A stretch of 64,000 bases of DNA from Sequoia sempervirens (GCA_007258455.2 VDFB02000001.1:10798285-10862284); one strand, 5' to 3'. Counted from the first letter of the stretch, positions 11,057 to 24,230 are shown. Program-made: numbers and translations. The notes: a model not told the origin generated them from the letters alone.

Positions 11057-12313
11057 CATGGAAATTCTAATGTCGTTTGTTTGTTTTTTATGAATATGAT
11101 ATAGCAATATAGGATCATCATATAAGTGCTACAAGATGTAAAATGTAGTAATGTGAGATTAAACGGTGAATGATGTGGGAATATAGGTGTAAAATAAGAT
11201 AATGATTAAATGTGTTTATGGTGGTTAGATAATCAATATAAATGTAGAAGAGAAGATAGTGTCGAGTGGAAAGATAAGTAAATCAAAAAGATAAAATATT
11301 CAAAGATGAAAGATGAAAAGGATAAAAAATAATAATGAAACAATATCATAAAAATAAATGGTAGTCATGTGAGATGTAAGGACAAAGATTAACGATGATA
11401 CGAGATGAGAAAAATCAAGAATGCACCCCAAGTGGGTAAAGAAATGTGAAGTAGACGTAAAGATCAAATCAAGTACACATACCTCCCAAGTGGGGGAGAA
11501 ATCTACATTAAAAAGTTGTATGGCCCCAAAAGATGGAGTAGATAAGATAGGGATAAGACAAAAGGTGACTCACAAATGACAGAAAAGTAAGAATGATATC
11601 TAAGCAATGAATTCATCTCTCATGTCAAATTACTTTTCTTTTATGCTATGTGTGACCTCAATTTGTATCATCCCTTTGTCTATAAGTATTTAATTTTTTG
11701 ATTTAATTTAATCCCTCCATGCTTAGGATATCTATGTTATGATGGTAATTATATATAGTACAAGGATTTTAAAAGATAGATCATTATGCATTATTTCTAA
11801 GTCATGCTACTCTTACGTAAACTTACAAATAATCCATGAAAATATGTGACAATCTAAAAAATTAATTTTAGACCAAGCAAGATGAGCCTTGAACCTTTTT
11901 AAAGCTCTACCACATAAATATTATCTTTACTTTTTAACAAAGAGAATAATTAATATGTCTATAATAAACAATTAAAAATAATTTCACATGGAAAGAAACA
12001 TCAATAGAACCATCATAGTTATGATGTAAACATTTTGGTAGTACTCATTTCTATGATGACCCCTTTGACTCTTTACAATGTTTTTCTACTCTTAATAAAA
12101 AAGTTGAGAGATCCTAATTAAGAACTCCCTTATTATTCCTATATCGAAATATTTGTGTTTATTAAACTATGTCTTTTTATTTCCCTATGTTGATTTTCCA
12201 TACTCTATGCCTCTGTCAAACTTCATAAATTCACATTCATGGTAAACTTGTTCTTAGAAATGGCTAAGTCCTATATATGTCCCATGCATATTTTTCTATT
12301 TGATTGATAACTT
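11057..12313. other. A+T-rich intergenic DNA, no gene seen
   Basis: A purine-rich, GATAAA-rich section runs from about 11130 to 11600. It includes two related phrases, CACCCCAAGTGGG and CCTCCCAAGTGGG, near 11420 and 11485. The remainder is A+T-rich with no open frames or recognisable repeats. Confidence 0.5.
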
Positions 12314-13440
12314 TGTTGGAGTACAAAAAACACTGAGAGGGGGGGTGAATCGGTGTTTTAATAGCCAAAATCAATTCAATTGTTTCCCATAACACATTGT
12401 TTCTTTGTTATAATTAGATGTTCTCACTAGAATGTATTTAAATGTGATAGCCAAGAGTAGATACTTGAATAAAATGAAAGTTAAAAATGTTGCAAAGTAC
12501 ATAACTAAAACAACAAGACTGAATTGCATGTGACATGAAAACCATATGAACCACAACACCATTTAACACAGTGATTTATGAGTGGAAAACCCTCATAGGG
12601 ATAAAAACCATTCAGAAAAAAATTGCCTCATTGGCTTAATAAAATCCCACTGATTGTAGAGCCTCACTAGCTACGTTTTGTGTCTCACTGGCTATAAAAT
12701 ATGCCTCACTAGCAAAGGAACCTCACTGGTTACAAGTATGTCTCACTGGAAAATACAACTTCACATCAAGATAAAGAGTAAAAGACAAAGGGTCTCTCCG
12801 TTTTACTGAAGCTCATGGCAGCTTTTTTCCTTAATGTGTTTCATACATTCCTATAGACTCCATTTCATTTCAAGTCTAGAACACACAAAATACATTAAAC
12901 TATTCACTGGTCTTTTGCAACAGTTCTTTAAAGCATAGGATTCAGTATATAGCATATTCAAAAATACATTTTATCAAGCAACTACAATATAGGGTTTCGA
13001 AAGAAACCTCTTTCTACAAAACAAAATAATCAAAGTAATTGAATCAAATGTATTTTGTTGTCTTAAGTTTTCATCTCACTGTATAACTATATGTCAAGCT
13101 CAAACATCTAATGTATATAGCAATCAATAGCCTTCCAAAACTCAATAATGTCATACCTCAGCTTAAGACAGAATGTAACTGAAAACAACTTACAAATCTC
13201 AACTGCACAAACCACTAAATCCTCCAACTGTCCATAGCCACCGCTGACTGTCAATGAAATCTTGTAAACTTGTTTCTCTCCAAGCTTTGAACCATGTCAT
13301 TTGTTTCTCAAGCATCAACCCTAAGTTTTCTACCACATACACCAAACTTCAAACTTGCATTATACCCGATATACCATTCTTTTGCAAAAATTACAAAGTA
13401 AACTTGTTGAATCGGTAACCCTAGAAGGGGCCAATAAATA
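12314..13440. mobile_element. LTR-like relic beginning TGTTGGAG
   Basis: The block starts TGTTGGAGTAC and is followed by CACTGAGAGGGGGGGTGAATCGG, a phrase I associate with the start of dispersed plant LTRs. At 12580-12610 it contains GTGGAAAACCCTCATAGGGATAAAAACC, a variant of the phrase found in the copia LTRs near 58570 and 59075. The right boundary is uncertain, and no paired LTR or target duplication was found. No coding region is visible. Confidence 0.4.
12625..12752. repeat. Degenerate CCTCACTGG/CTAGC short repeat
   Basis: Six to seven variants of (T)CTCACT(A/G)G(C) occur at intervals of about 15-30 bases, for example CCTCACTAGCTA, TCTCACTGGCTA, CCTCACTAGCAA and CCTCACTGGTTA. The array lies inside the LTR-like relic and may be its degenerate minisatellite. 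Confidence 0.6.
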
Positions 13441-15539
13441 CAATGACTTTAAACCCTTTAAACCACTTCATGAAGCACCCTCAATTGGCTTGAGCAAGTC
13501 ACTGCTCAAAAATAAACTTTATTTTTATGCTTAGAATTTATACACAACTTAAGCATATTTCAAAAACTTGAAGATATGTGAAAATCCCTAATCATCATGG
13601 AGCTTGAAACTTTGAAGCTTTCTTATGCCTTCCAATACACATCAACCAAAGCTAAAGCAAGCTTCTCATCAATGGATATCTTCAAAGAAGAACATCAAGG
13701 TAGAACAACCATGTGACAATCTACACCATCAGAAACCTAAACCGTGGAGAAATACCTTCAAGTCAAATAAATTACAAACCCAAAGTAGTGATAAAGATAC
13801 ATGACTGACATCAATGACAAACAATTCCATTTATCTAACAGACTTATGGTAGGAAATCATGCATCACTTAAGTGTGCATTATATATATATGATTGATTAC
13901 TAGCTCTTCAATATTGCACACTAATAGTATGTATTGTTGGTTTCCAATATTGCATTAGTATTTTATGGAATTTTCTATCAATTTATGGCTCCCTAATGGG
14001 TGTGTACTAGATTGGGGGATAAAAAAGTGGGAAAGTCAATTATTTTGACAAAAATACAATTGTGTAACATATAATGTGAATGTGTTGTATAATGCACTTG
14101 CATTATGAGCCCTATAAAGAAAAAAAAGCTACCACAACATATTTTAAACAACCAACATTCATAGTTGATTGTTGCAAATCCATCAAAACATGAGTGCATC
14201 TTGTAGATTTCAACACATTTCCAAATTATTTCCAATTATTTTTCCAATTCCACATCACATGAGAGGTAAGTGGTGAATATTTTCTCATTTTTTAATCAAA
14301 TCTTGTTTGAATTTTTATAAATTTTAATATTTTAGATTCATTTTTAATTTATTTTTTGTCAACTCCTTTAAAAAATTGGCCTAGAACATAATTTGGATGA
14401 ATAAATACCTAAGGAGAACCCCAATCACTCAAATCTTCTCTAACACTTTCAAAATTCTAGACAAATTCATGAATAATTATTAGGGAATTAATTTAGAACA
14501 AAATTAAATTAAAATGGTATCTAGAATTAGTTTCAACATTAAAGGCATCCATAACAAACCACCACCCTACATCACTTGCTTCATTATTGGAAGCAATGAT
14601 GAGTTAATTTTATTAATGAAAATTTTATAGAGATGCATGACATCAATTTTATGCAACAAAGGTATCGTATGATGAGAGGAAATATAAAGATATGTCAAAA
14701 GGACAAATTTGTGCTCTTTTTATTGATCCCAAAACTAATGTACCTATTGTTGTGACTTCAAAGAGATTATTTATCCACTGGTGCAATCATGATGATACAT
14801 AAATAATTCATGGGATAGGTGGTGGATGGTCTTTAACCAACCTACTTGTAATAACTATGATGTACCTCTATATTTTGTGAGAAAAATTTGCTATGATTTT
14901 AACCTTCATGAAATTCTCAATTATTTTGATATGAGGGAGTTTTAGGGTAGAGGCCAAAGGATTTGCCAAAGATAGAGTGTGAGCTCATCAAGTAGCAAAT
15001 TGACAATGAAGACCAATAGCACAAAAATCTATTCATTGTGTGATAGTGTCATTATTTATTAAGGAGACTATGGAGGTGCAAAATCTCCATGCAATTGATA
15101 GCCTCATAGATTCCTTTATAAACTATGCACATAAATTTATCAATGTCATGCTTCAACACATGATCATGCAGTGAGACCATCTAGTTTTCCTAATGTGACC
15201 TTCCACTTATATTATAGTTGTTATCATACATGCTTTAGAGGAGATCGTGATATGTAAGGTGCAAAGGGTGTCACTTTCCATGAGTGTATTCATTATCATT
15301 GTAATTTATGTACTTGGATAGTACATGAAGATCGATCATTAGAAGGTGGTGAATTGTATAATACGGAAATCACTAATTATCAAGTAATAAATTTATCTGA
15401 TGACCATGTAAAGATATTTTAATATAAATTATTATTTATATTTTTATATTTATACTTCAAATTTTAACATCTAAATTTAAAATTTTTAATTGAATATTTA
15501 AAATGAAATATATATTTAAATTATATATATCAAGGTTTA
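13441..15539. other. A+T-rich intergenic DNA with possible decayed coding remnants
   Basis: No intact gene is visible. Bases 14560-15370 have a more balanced composition than their surroundings and may be old coding sequence, but no frame stays open for more than a few dozen codons and no domain was recognised. Confidence 0.4.
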
Positions 15540-15612
15540 GCCTCATTGGGTGGTATGACATCTACCTCTCCACTAGCAAGTTTTACAATCCTATTTGTGT
15601 CAGAGGTAATTT
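15540..15612 (+). mobile_element. tRNA-derived SINE-like remnant
   Basis: The phrase GCCTCATTGGGTGGTATGACATC, followed by CTCCACTAGCAAG and TTTTACAATCC, has the layout of a pol III promoter. A box-A-like TGGTATGACATC is followed about 30 bases later by a degenerate box B (GTTTTACAATCC, compared with GGTTCGAATCC). It does not fold as a good tRNA. No target duplication or A-tail was confirmed. Confidence 0.35.
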
Positions 15613-16544
15613 TTTAATATATCATATCCTATCAATATTTAGTTTATCTGTAGAATGATATTGAATATTTAAAAAAAAAAAAATGAATAGGTGAGCACTA
15701 AATTATTATTGAACATGTCTCTTAGTAATTTCATCTATGACATTAGATTTACTAAGGTACATTGTAACACATTTTGAATTTTTATTCTACAAAATTTAAT
15801 GTTATTTTTATATGTACTTTAGTTTCCCAATTAAATATATATTATTTTTTATTTAGTTGATGAGTTTAGTTGTCAAACCTCCTAATACATGAGAAAATTG
15901 GATGTTGGTGTTATTTTTATTATCTCATCATCAATGTCTCTAACCCAAGTATGGTTATGAATTTACATATTTAATTATGAATATTTTGTCTATATATTGA
16001 TTTTGTATGCCTCTCTCAATGATGTTAAGCATCAAAAGAAAGAACAACTAGACTTCCAATATGGTGTATGTGTTTCTTTTATTTCTATATCATTTTAAAA
16101 TAATATTTTTTAGTTATAGAGTTTGGAATAGTAGTTAATTTTATAAAACTTTTTCTCTCTTATCTTCAATTTGTTACAAATTCAATTTAGAAGGCTAAGG
16201 CAATGATTGTGTAGGGGAGCTCCTATCCCTTATATTACAAAATATTGTTGCCTATTGGCCAAAAAAAATCCTCTACTTTCCTTGCCATAAGTATTGCTTG
16301 GGACAAAGACTTTGGTTGGAACACACATACCTAATATTTGATTTGATCTTTTAAAATCCTAAAAATAATTCCTCTAAATAGTAATCTATAATATGCTTTG
16401 CTCTATCGTCTTAAGTATAGTTTTTGTCATTATTTTTACCCTTCCCAATCATTTCCATTTTTTTGGACATGGGTTTCCCCTTGAAAATTCATCTAAATAT
16501 TAAAACTAATCAAAAAAATATAAAGTTTTTAAAAATTATTTCAG
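15613..16544. other. A+T-rich DNA, no gene seen
   Basis: Long A and T runs and no persistent open frames. An open frame begins at 16424 and extends into the 33-bp repeat described next. Confidence 0.5.
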
Positions 16545-16670
16545 CTCTTGAAAGGGTTATCACAAACTCATCTACTCTTGACAAGGTTGTCACAAACCTG
16601 TCGGGTCCTGATAATATTTTCACAACCTTGTCGAAGCCTGATATCCCTTTCACAACCTCTTTGTTTTTTA
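16545..16670 (+). repeat. 33-bp tandem repeat in frame, four degenerate copies
   Basis: Inside an open frame at 16424-16702 the peptide repeats about every 11 residues: ERVITNSST, LDKVVTNLSGP, DNIFTTLSKPD, IPFTTS. At the DNA level the unit is close to CTTGACAAGGTTGTCACAAACCTGTCGG. Diverged single copies recur near 16828 and 17025, so the array was once larger. The protein is not recognised, and the frame may be chance within a minisatellite whose unit length is a multiple of three. Confidence 0.6.
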
Positions 16671-18852
16671 AAGTAAAGGGTTGTGTTGGAGTCTTACTTT
16701 AGTTCTAGAGCTTATGTTAATTGTCATTGAAGTTTTCTAACTCTTTTTAAATGTGAAAGAAAGCACTTTTGAAAGTGGAATTGGAGATCCATGCTAGTTT
16801 TAAAATCTTTGTTGGCTCCCAATGAGCTTTTCACAACCTTGTCAAAGTCTAAAACACTCTTCATAACCAATAAGGAACTAAATAAGTAGAACCTCATAAT
16901 TGGCCCAATTGAAGCATAAAATAATTATGGAACTTCATGAAGATGAAGAACAATTTACAAAGGGATTTTAGCATTGGTGTTGGATTTGAAACCTATGGTA
17001 ACTCTTAACTAGGTTTTCACAGCCCTGTTAGAACTTTAAAATTTATTTGCATCCATTGTAAAGGTTAGAGAAAGGACTTCATGGATGGCTTAGTGAAGAT
17101 ATAATGAAAATTTGGAGCTTAAAAGGGATGCTTTAATACACAGAAAATTTGACATGTTGATATTCTAACTTAGTTTCAAAAATTTATTGTCGAAAGCTAA
17201 AAATGTTTTGAAAACCTATCCTTGACTTGTGACAATTTAGTAAAGAGACACTCATTTTAAAGACACGCTCGTGGCTAATAAATAAAGGTGGCCTAAGTTT
17301 AACATGTTTTGATATTATGAGATTTCATTAATGCTCACAAGATTTAAGGCATTGAAGGTAGTAAAGTCTAATTAATTTAAAAATGATATAATATTAAAAG
17401 AAGCACATTAGTAAACATCTATCAAAGAAAAGTAGCAAATTATGAGAGCATATTAAACAACATGGACACCTCGATGATTTCATCAAGGAGACTTCAAAGG
17501 TGATAGGCTCAATGCTTACTCAAATCTAAGGTACACAAATCTATCTTTTTCTCTTGTATTTTACAAGGAGGGAATTTTCTTTCACAAAGCCATATTTCAT
17601 AAAAATGCACTCTTCACAGTATTTTCTTCCAAAAAACAAAATTACCCTTGATTTTCTTGATATTATAGATTAAATAATTTGGGATCTCCCTTTGTGAATC
17701 CACCTTGGTAAACATGAAGTATAAATTTCTAGGGTATAATAATTTTTTGGTCTTGGAGTCCACATTATTTGAGATAGGAGATACCAAAAACAAATGGAAG
17801 AAGGAAATAAGACTTGCATCACATAGAAGGTTATAGATAGTAGACTCCTTCAAGTGACATTTTTTTATGGTCTAGTACAATACATTGAACTAATATTGGA
17901 GTGCATGAAACATAACAATTGATGATAGGTTAATATCTCAAGTAGATGGTGTATCCATTAGAGTTATTCTCAAACTATCTATTACATATTCCTTTGCTAA
18001 TATTGACACCGGGATGGCATACCATAATTACACAAAAAGAATATTTATGTTGTAATTTAATACATGACATTATTTGGCAGATTCAAAGAAAGGTAAATCA
18101 CAATTTTTGAAGACTCTTCACAAATCTCATTTCAAAGAAGATAATTTTACATTTTTTATGTCAATTTTTTTACATAAGCTAGTTGGAAATGAAGATGCCC
18201 ATAATTTTGAGGAGTGTATGTACCTATTTATTATTGTAATTCTTGTAGGATATCAATTCATTTATTGGGATAGCAAATTATAAGTGATAAAATTCATAAT
18301 CATTTCACCTAACTTTCTAGCGAAATAGGTATTTTTATAGGTATTTATTGGGATAGTATGAGAGATCGATCAAGACAAGTTACTAGAGGAGTCTTTGACA
18401 ATGTAACATAAAGTTATGGTCATTACCCATAGCTTCAGTTGGAACATAGCTATAATATTTTTAGGGAAGTGAATGATGTATTCACAGTGCATCTTGTTAG
18501 CGAGCTCTAGGGTGATATGGGAGTGATACTATCTTTGAAAGTTGCATGATTGGTTAACACGTATGGAAGCTCCTTTATCGATTCCAAATATTCACTTATA
18601 TCAAAATTGGAGGCTTTGGTGTATTTCCATATAAATTACAAAAATATAAATGATAAATTTGTCCTCATTGACTTGCATCAAAAAATTGATGAGGTGAGCA
18701 AGAAGTGCAAAGAAAGAAAGAACGTAGGAATCACCTTTCCCATTAGACTCGCACATTATAAATGTAGGTCATCTTTTGTCACACCAAATATTGAAATTTC
18801 GTTGGTGAAATTCACCATGCATTTTCATACCATGATATTTCCCTTTGATAGT
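16671..18852. other. A+T-rich DNA with short open frames, no recognised gene
   Basis: Open frames at 18074-18283 and 18550-18942 show no domain. The second runs into the LTR at 18853, so whatever it was has been interrupted. Old coding remnants are possible but unsupported. Confidence 0.4.
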
Positions 18853-19964
18853 TGTAGACACCTAAATTTGACCACTTGCGTTTGGTCAAATTTATACTTA
18901 TTTCGTCCAAATCCCTTCCTAGTTACAGTATTAATTAAATAATATTACATTTATTTAATTAATGTCATTTATTTCCTTGAGGTATTCTAAATTCTTAAGG
19001 TATTTAATTAGTTAATTAAATGCATTACCTTTTATCCCTTTTTAAATTAAATAAATACTCATGTTTATTTAGTTTAAGCATTTATCCTCCCACAAGAACT
19101 AAATTAAATATTTAATTCTTCCCTTTTTTCTCTCTCCTTGTCATATCCTCCATAAATTATTCATCATCCTTAATCTTGGTCTTAATCCCTTCATTAGGGA
19201 TGTGCACACACTTAATCCATGATTAAGAAGTGTCACTATATCAGGTCCAAATTTTGCAACTTGCCTTCTAATCATTTTCATTAGCCTAATCCCCCACCTA
19301 ATCACCTCCTTGATTACTTGCACATTCTTAATCCCTTGATTAAGAAAGGGATAATTATCTTGCCATGTATATCCCTACTTGTCCCATCAACCTTAAATAT
19401 GTTCCCTTTTTGGAGAAGTAACCCCAGATGTGTTTCCTCTCCAAAAGTACACAAAAGGAATTTAAAATTCTTTTTTATTCTCCCATCCAATCATTATGGA
19501 AAATTGTGCAAGAAAGCCCTTTATGAGGGAGATCTCGTTCATCTCCCAATTTACTTGCAAAGTACCAATCCTTCTCTCAAGTCCTCACATGGTGACACTT
19601 GTCACCATCCTAGGCCTTGAGAGGTCAACTCTCCCCCTTTCTTCTCCCATGGAACCACTTTTCACCTCCACATGAGTTGATATGTGTCAACTCATTTCAA
19701 CCCTTGGTCTACAACTTTCAATCTCAGCCCTCCATATTCATCCCCTCTCAAAACATTAAAACACTAGCCATTTTTTATATCATACATCTTTGAGAAATCT
19801 CATACTATATTATGTTTCCAAAATTCTCTTGAGCACACAATGAAACTGACATCATCATGGCAATCTATGCATTGATCTCGTCATCATACTCTGATTTCAT
19901 CAAATTTGGAGAAGGTGCGAGCTCTAAGCCCTTATCTTGATTGTTGCTTTGGGGTAAAAGTACA
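18853..19964 (+). mobile_element. Gypsy-type LTR (TGTAGACAC family)
   Basis: The block starts TGTAGACACCTAAATTTGACC. A segment rich in TTAATTAAATAAAT follows, and it appears to end ...GGGGTAAAAGTACA near 19964. The same architecture is seen in the solo LTR at 59829-61128 and on the minus strand at 31596-32449: the TGTAGACAC start, an AATTAAATAAAT-rich zone, a TATA-like region and a TACA end. The length would be about 1.1 kb. The flanking five bases (ATAGT and AAGTT) do not match, so it is either one LTR of a disrupted element or a solo LTR with decayed ends. Confidence 0.6.
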
Positions 19965-20023
19965 AAGTTGTGTCACACTTTCAGCGAACTAAATAGTTCT
20001 TAGGGAAACATTTTTGACCTGGT

Positions 20024-21075
20024 AGGGTGAAGCCACAATAGTGGTTTACAATTTGATGGAGGAAGGAAAACTAAGAAAAAATTGACCCCATGGCAAAAAA
20101 ATTGGTTTTAGGGGTTCGAATGAACCTACAAGTTTGACCGAACCAAAAAGGGGTTCAAGCAAACCCATTAATTACTAGGCCCACAATTACTGCCCAAGAA
20201 ACAAAAGAAAAATGCATATTGAAGGGGGTTCGAATGAACCCTGGTTCAAGCAAAACCCTAGGGGTTCGCATGAACCCCCCTTATTCCTCATTCTCCCCTT
20301 GAAACATAAAAAAACCCTAAATTTTTATGCTTCAAAGCTCGGGTTGAGGATGAAAATGGAGGAGTCTTCACAAACCCAACTGGAATCAAGTAGTCCTCGG
20401 AATGAGCTATCCAATGAATATAACTTTAATTTGTTTTGGTTTTATTATGTATTTGTTTTTTTAGTTTTATTAAACATAGGTTTTTCATCAAAAATGAAGG
20501 TCTATGTTTTGCACATGTGGAAAAATAACAGTTATCAAAAAAAAAAAATGAGTGCACCAGATATTGAATTCCTTGATCCAACAAAAAAATTGAATTTCAA
20601 TATATACAAAAAAAGTTACACGTTATACAGTCACGCTATGTCTGAATTGTAATTGTTTCACTTTGAAACTTGATTAAAGAAAATATATATTCAATTAAAA
20701 ACTATCTAACCAAGTGGAAGCACTAGATATCGGAGTTACAAATCTAAATTCAAAAGAGTTATAATTTTATCCTTCATGGAAAAAAAATTATGCATTATAC
20801 GGTGTGCGCCACTTTTAAAAAATGTTGTTTTCTGAAGAAGAAAAAAATAGTTTTCATAGGAGATGGAAAGAGAAGTGTAATTTGATTCCAAAAATTTTGA
20901 AAAAAATATTTTTAGATTCTACAAACAAAATTTGACAAGACTCTAGTTTGCATCATCTTCAAATTCCTCACGGTTTAGCCGCTATAAGTGCTCGAATGTG
21001 AAGATTTAGTTAAAAATAATAATTTTAGTGTCCAATTTGGCCAAAAATTGTAAATCACTATTGTGGGATCACCCT
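20024..21075. mobile_element. 1.05-kb element with terminal inverted repeats (MITE-like)
   Basis: The left end at 20024-20055 (AGGGTGAAGCCACAATAGTG, then GTTTACAATTTG) is the reverse complement of the right end at about 21044-21075, with 29 of 32 positions matching. No transposase is visible between them, so it would be a non-autonomous DNA element. No convincing target duplication flanks it (left GGT, right TGA), so the superfamily cannot be named. The open frame at 20212-20652 inside it is low-complexity and unrecognised. Confidence 0.55.
20105..20275. repeat. Repeated quasi-palindrome GGTTCGAATGAACC
   Basis: Five variants of GGGGTTC(G/A)(A/C)(A/G)(T/C)(G/A)AACCC occur within 170 bases, three of the GGGTTCG.ATGAACCC type and two of the GGTTCAAGCAAA(A)CCC type. 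Each can fold as a short hairpin. They lie inside the inverted-repeat element at 20024-21075. Confidence 0.7.
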
Positions 21076-23559
21076 TGAGCATATTTAAATGCACCCACTA
21101 CTACCCATCAATTGGGGCAATAGATAAGTAAATACTTTAGAGGAAAGAACGGCAGTGGTCCTTAGAAGAAAAAAGGAATGGGTAAATAATAGTCACTAAA
21201 AAATAAAATCAAAGTCTTCTGAGAAGAAATATGGCGCAAAAGAGAAAGGAGAAAGGAAAATAGAATCTATTTAGCCAACTCGAAAAATATTAGCAAAGGA
21301 GAATATGATGGCAAGGATCCTCCAAATAAAAGGATTCTAGAAAAATCATGTAATGACAATCCCAAAGGAAAAAAAAAAGCTCTGGAAGCTATTCAAGAGG
21401 AAGCAAATGAAGAATAAGATGATGGTATAAACATCACCTTATACCCTTATTAGGTGAGCACTACTTAATCCTCTTCATCTCATTCATCAAAAGAATTTTC
21501 ACCTCCACATTCCCTTCAAACACCTCCCACTCAACCTAATCATTCTCCTCCATCGTCACCTAATGTATCAACTTTTCATAATGTTACACCTCCATTCACT
21601 AAACCTCCACCTATGAGACCTTTATAGTTTTCTCTGAATTTTACTAGCACCCCATCTAGTATCTCTTATTCTTGGTTGTAGCAAATTTTGTTAAGAAAAA
21701 TAAATGTATCTCAATTGGTTTTTCCCCAATTTGATGTTATTTCTAGTTTTCTTTAGAAGTCACCTCAACCCAAGTTCAGGCTAAAACAACTTCTAAGCTA
21801 ATGAAGGATTCTACCTCTGGGAACATTTGTATGGAAGTAGCTTGAAAACTACTACAGAAAAGGACATGAATGATGCTATTGGTATATAATTTATTATTAC
21901 TTAGGTTAATCTTGATCCTTCTTCCCATGATGAAGATATCTATAATTTCCAAGTCTCTATTGTTAAGCTAGTAGAAAGTATAGAGAAGATAAATACTCTA
22001 AGGACCAATTGAAGCAATAGATTAGGGTTTTAACTTCTTACATAAAATATATTTTAACGTGATACTTAAAACCAATCACTAGACACAATAGATAATTCTT
22101 TTGACCTTAATCTTATGGAAAAGTGACTAAAAATTGGGTTAAAGAAATAATAACCAAAGGGTTAAATTTTATTGAAGAAGCAAAACATATGATGAAATTG
22201 ATTTCAAAATAAAATAAATTGAAGAATAAATATGTGTGTCCAAGAAAGAGGAGTCCATATGGATCTATGTTGATAAATTTCTTAAATAGATGATTGAAAT
22301 AAGTAGTGGTACACTTTTCATAGAACAATTTTTTTCCAATTTCAATGAGAACCAACTTCTCTTGTGGATAAAAGGTATAGAATGGAAGATGTTATATATC
22401 AAAAAAAAAAATTCAAGAGAAAACCAAGTTACTAAAATTTAGGGTGTGATCAATCAAAACATACATGCGAATTGAATTTCTATTAATCAATTTTTTAGAT
22501 GTTTATTAAAGGGGTAATTCGCAAGTTATTTATGCTGATTATATCAATTATAATTTAAAAAATAGTGATTGAAAAATAATTCTCTAACAAACAAGTGCTT
22601 AATCTAGATTCAATGAAGAAGATCAACAACATTTTTATTGCTCTCATTCATTATGTTTCATACCTTCCAATGTTTCAAAGCAGATTAGAGAAGTTATGAA
22701 GTAACAAGGCTTTATCGAGACTTAGAAAAAAAAATGTCATCAAGGTACAAGAACATTGCCCCATTTATTAAGGAATTTCTCATTTATAAAGCCTTTTTTT
22801 CTCAAGCACAATAGTCTCCAATGCCATGATCATTTTAATAGGGAAGACAGAATAGGGAAGAAAGAGGACATCGAATAAGACATCGTGCTTCCAAAACTTA
22901 ATATATTTTACATAGGCTTTTTAAAGTTTTAAAAGTGTTTAAGTTTTTTTTTAAACAAGTAAACTTTAACATTTTATTTATGTTAATTAAAAGAATCGGT
23001 TACAACTGAATGAACTATATATGATGTCAAATGTAAAAGAAAATCATTTTTTATCTTGACTTAATTTAGAAATATAACTTATTTTATAGAAATAACTTGT
23101 TAACCATGGACTTTTCTTGATATATTTTATTTATGTTTTAGCATAATCTCTTTGTAGTAGATTCTTCATGGACATTTATTAAAATATAATTTTCAAGACA
23201 TAATTTTATGAGTCTTTTTTTATTTCTTATCTATACATTTCCATATTGATCAGTTGTGGTTATATTTTTAGTTGACAAATGTTTTCATCAATGGCATCCC
23301 ATAAATTATGATCTACTAATAAACGGAATCCATTTTTATCTTCCACAACTCAGAGTTTGCACCAAAAACAAAAACAACCCTAATACTCCCTAGTGTGCTT
23401 GCCATTTGTATTCCATACAATAAGATCACAAAGTTCTCTCCTACACAAGCTCCCACTCAAATCTAGAATAGCTCAAAAAACCTAACAACCCAACAACTAA
23501 AACAAAAGGTGGGTAGGCTTTAATAACACTTTAAAGGAAGAAAGAAGTGAAAAATTAAA
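21076..23559. other. A+T-rich DNA with decayed coding remnant
   Basis: Between about 21180 and 22430 a lysine-rich then proline-rich translation can be followed with many stops (for example PPHSLQTPPTQPNHSPPSSP near 21520). This could be an old retroelement gag, but no zinc knuckle or enzyme motif supports it. The rest shows nothing recognisable. Confidence 0.35.
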
Positions 23560-24230
23560 TTTTTATGCTAATATTGAGAAGAGAATAATGCATAAAACTT
23601 TCAAATCTAATTTAGAAATTACAAAAAATAGAGAAACGCATAATAGAATAATCAATACAACACATAACTCTAGTTTTATGTGGAGAAAACCCTTTTGGGA
23701 TAAACACCCCACACTCCATAAATTGCTTAATGTATAATTAAAATTTGATATAAAGGATTACAATACACTTGCTGAACAATTCTTAATAGGAGTTTTAGTA
23801 GCATACAATTTAGGAGTAATTTCAATAGCATTCCAATACCTACAAATTTAGCATGTACATACTACAACTCAAACACCCAATTTATAGGAAATGGGAAAAC
23901 TAGAGATAATAAATGTTTCTACAAAACAATATGCAAGAAACCACCAATGATGTGGTGCTCAACTTGGACACCAAATTTTAATTCCTCATCACAATAAAAA
24001 TAGTAAAAATTAATATTAGGTCTCTTACATCTATCTTAAATTGTTATAATAATCAACCCAACTTGGCCACTCATAACTCCCATTATCTTAAAATAGAGTT
24101 ACAATAATAAATTTAAATATCCAATATAAAGTGTAGGGGAGGAGATTTAACACCCTCAATATGACAAGGTATCAAGGGGAAAATGGTCCTCAACTACCTC
24201 AAGGTTCAAAGCTCAGGTGACAGGATAAAA
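23560..24230 (-). mobile_element. Copia LTR-like relic
   Basis: Bases 23680-23720 read TATGTGGAGAAAACCCTTTTGG followed by GATAAACACC. This is a variant of the phrase in the minus-strand copia LTRs near 58570 and 59075, so a minus-strand copia LTR remnant is likely. Boundaries are approximate, and no internal coding part was recognised next to it. Confidence 0.4.

Noticed and set aside
19965..19997. Solo-LTR interpretation of 18853-19992 with an ATAGT duplication
   Set aside because: ATAGT recurs at 19993-19997, but the sequence before it does not end in CA, and the family-like end (TACA) falls earlier, at 19964.
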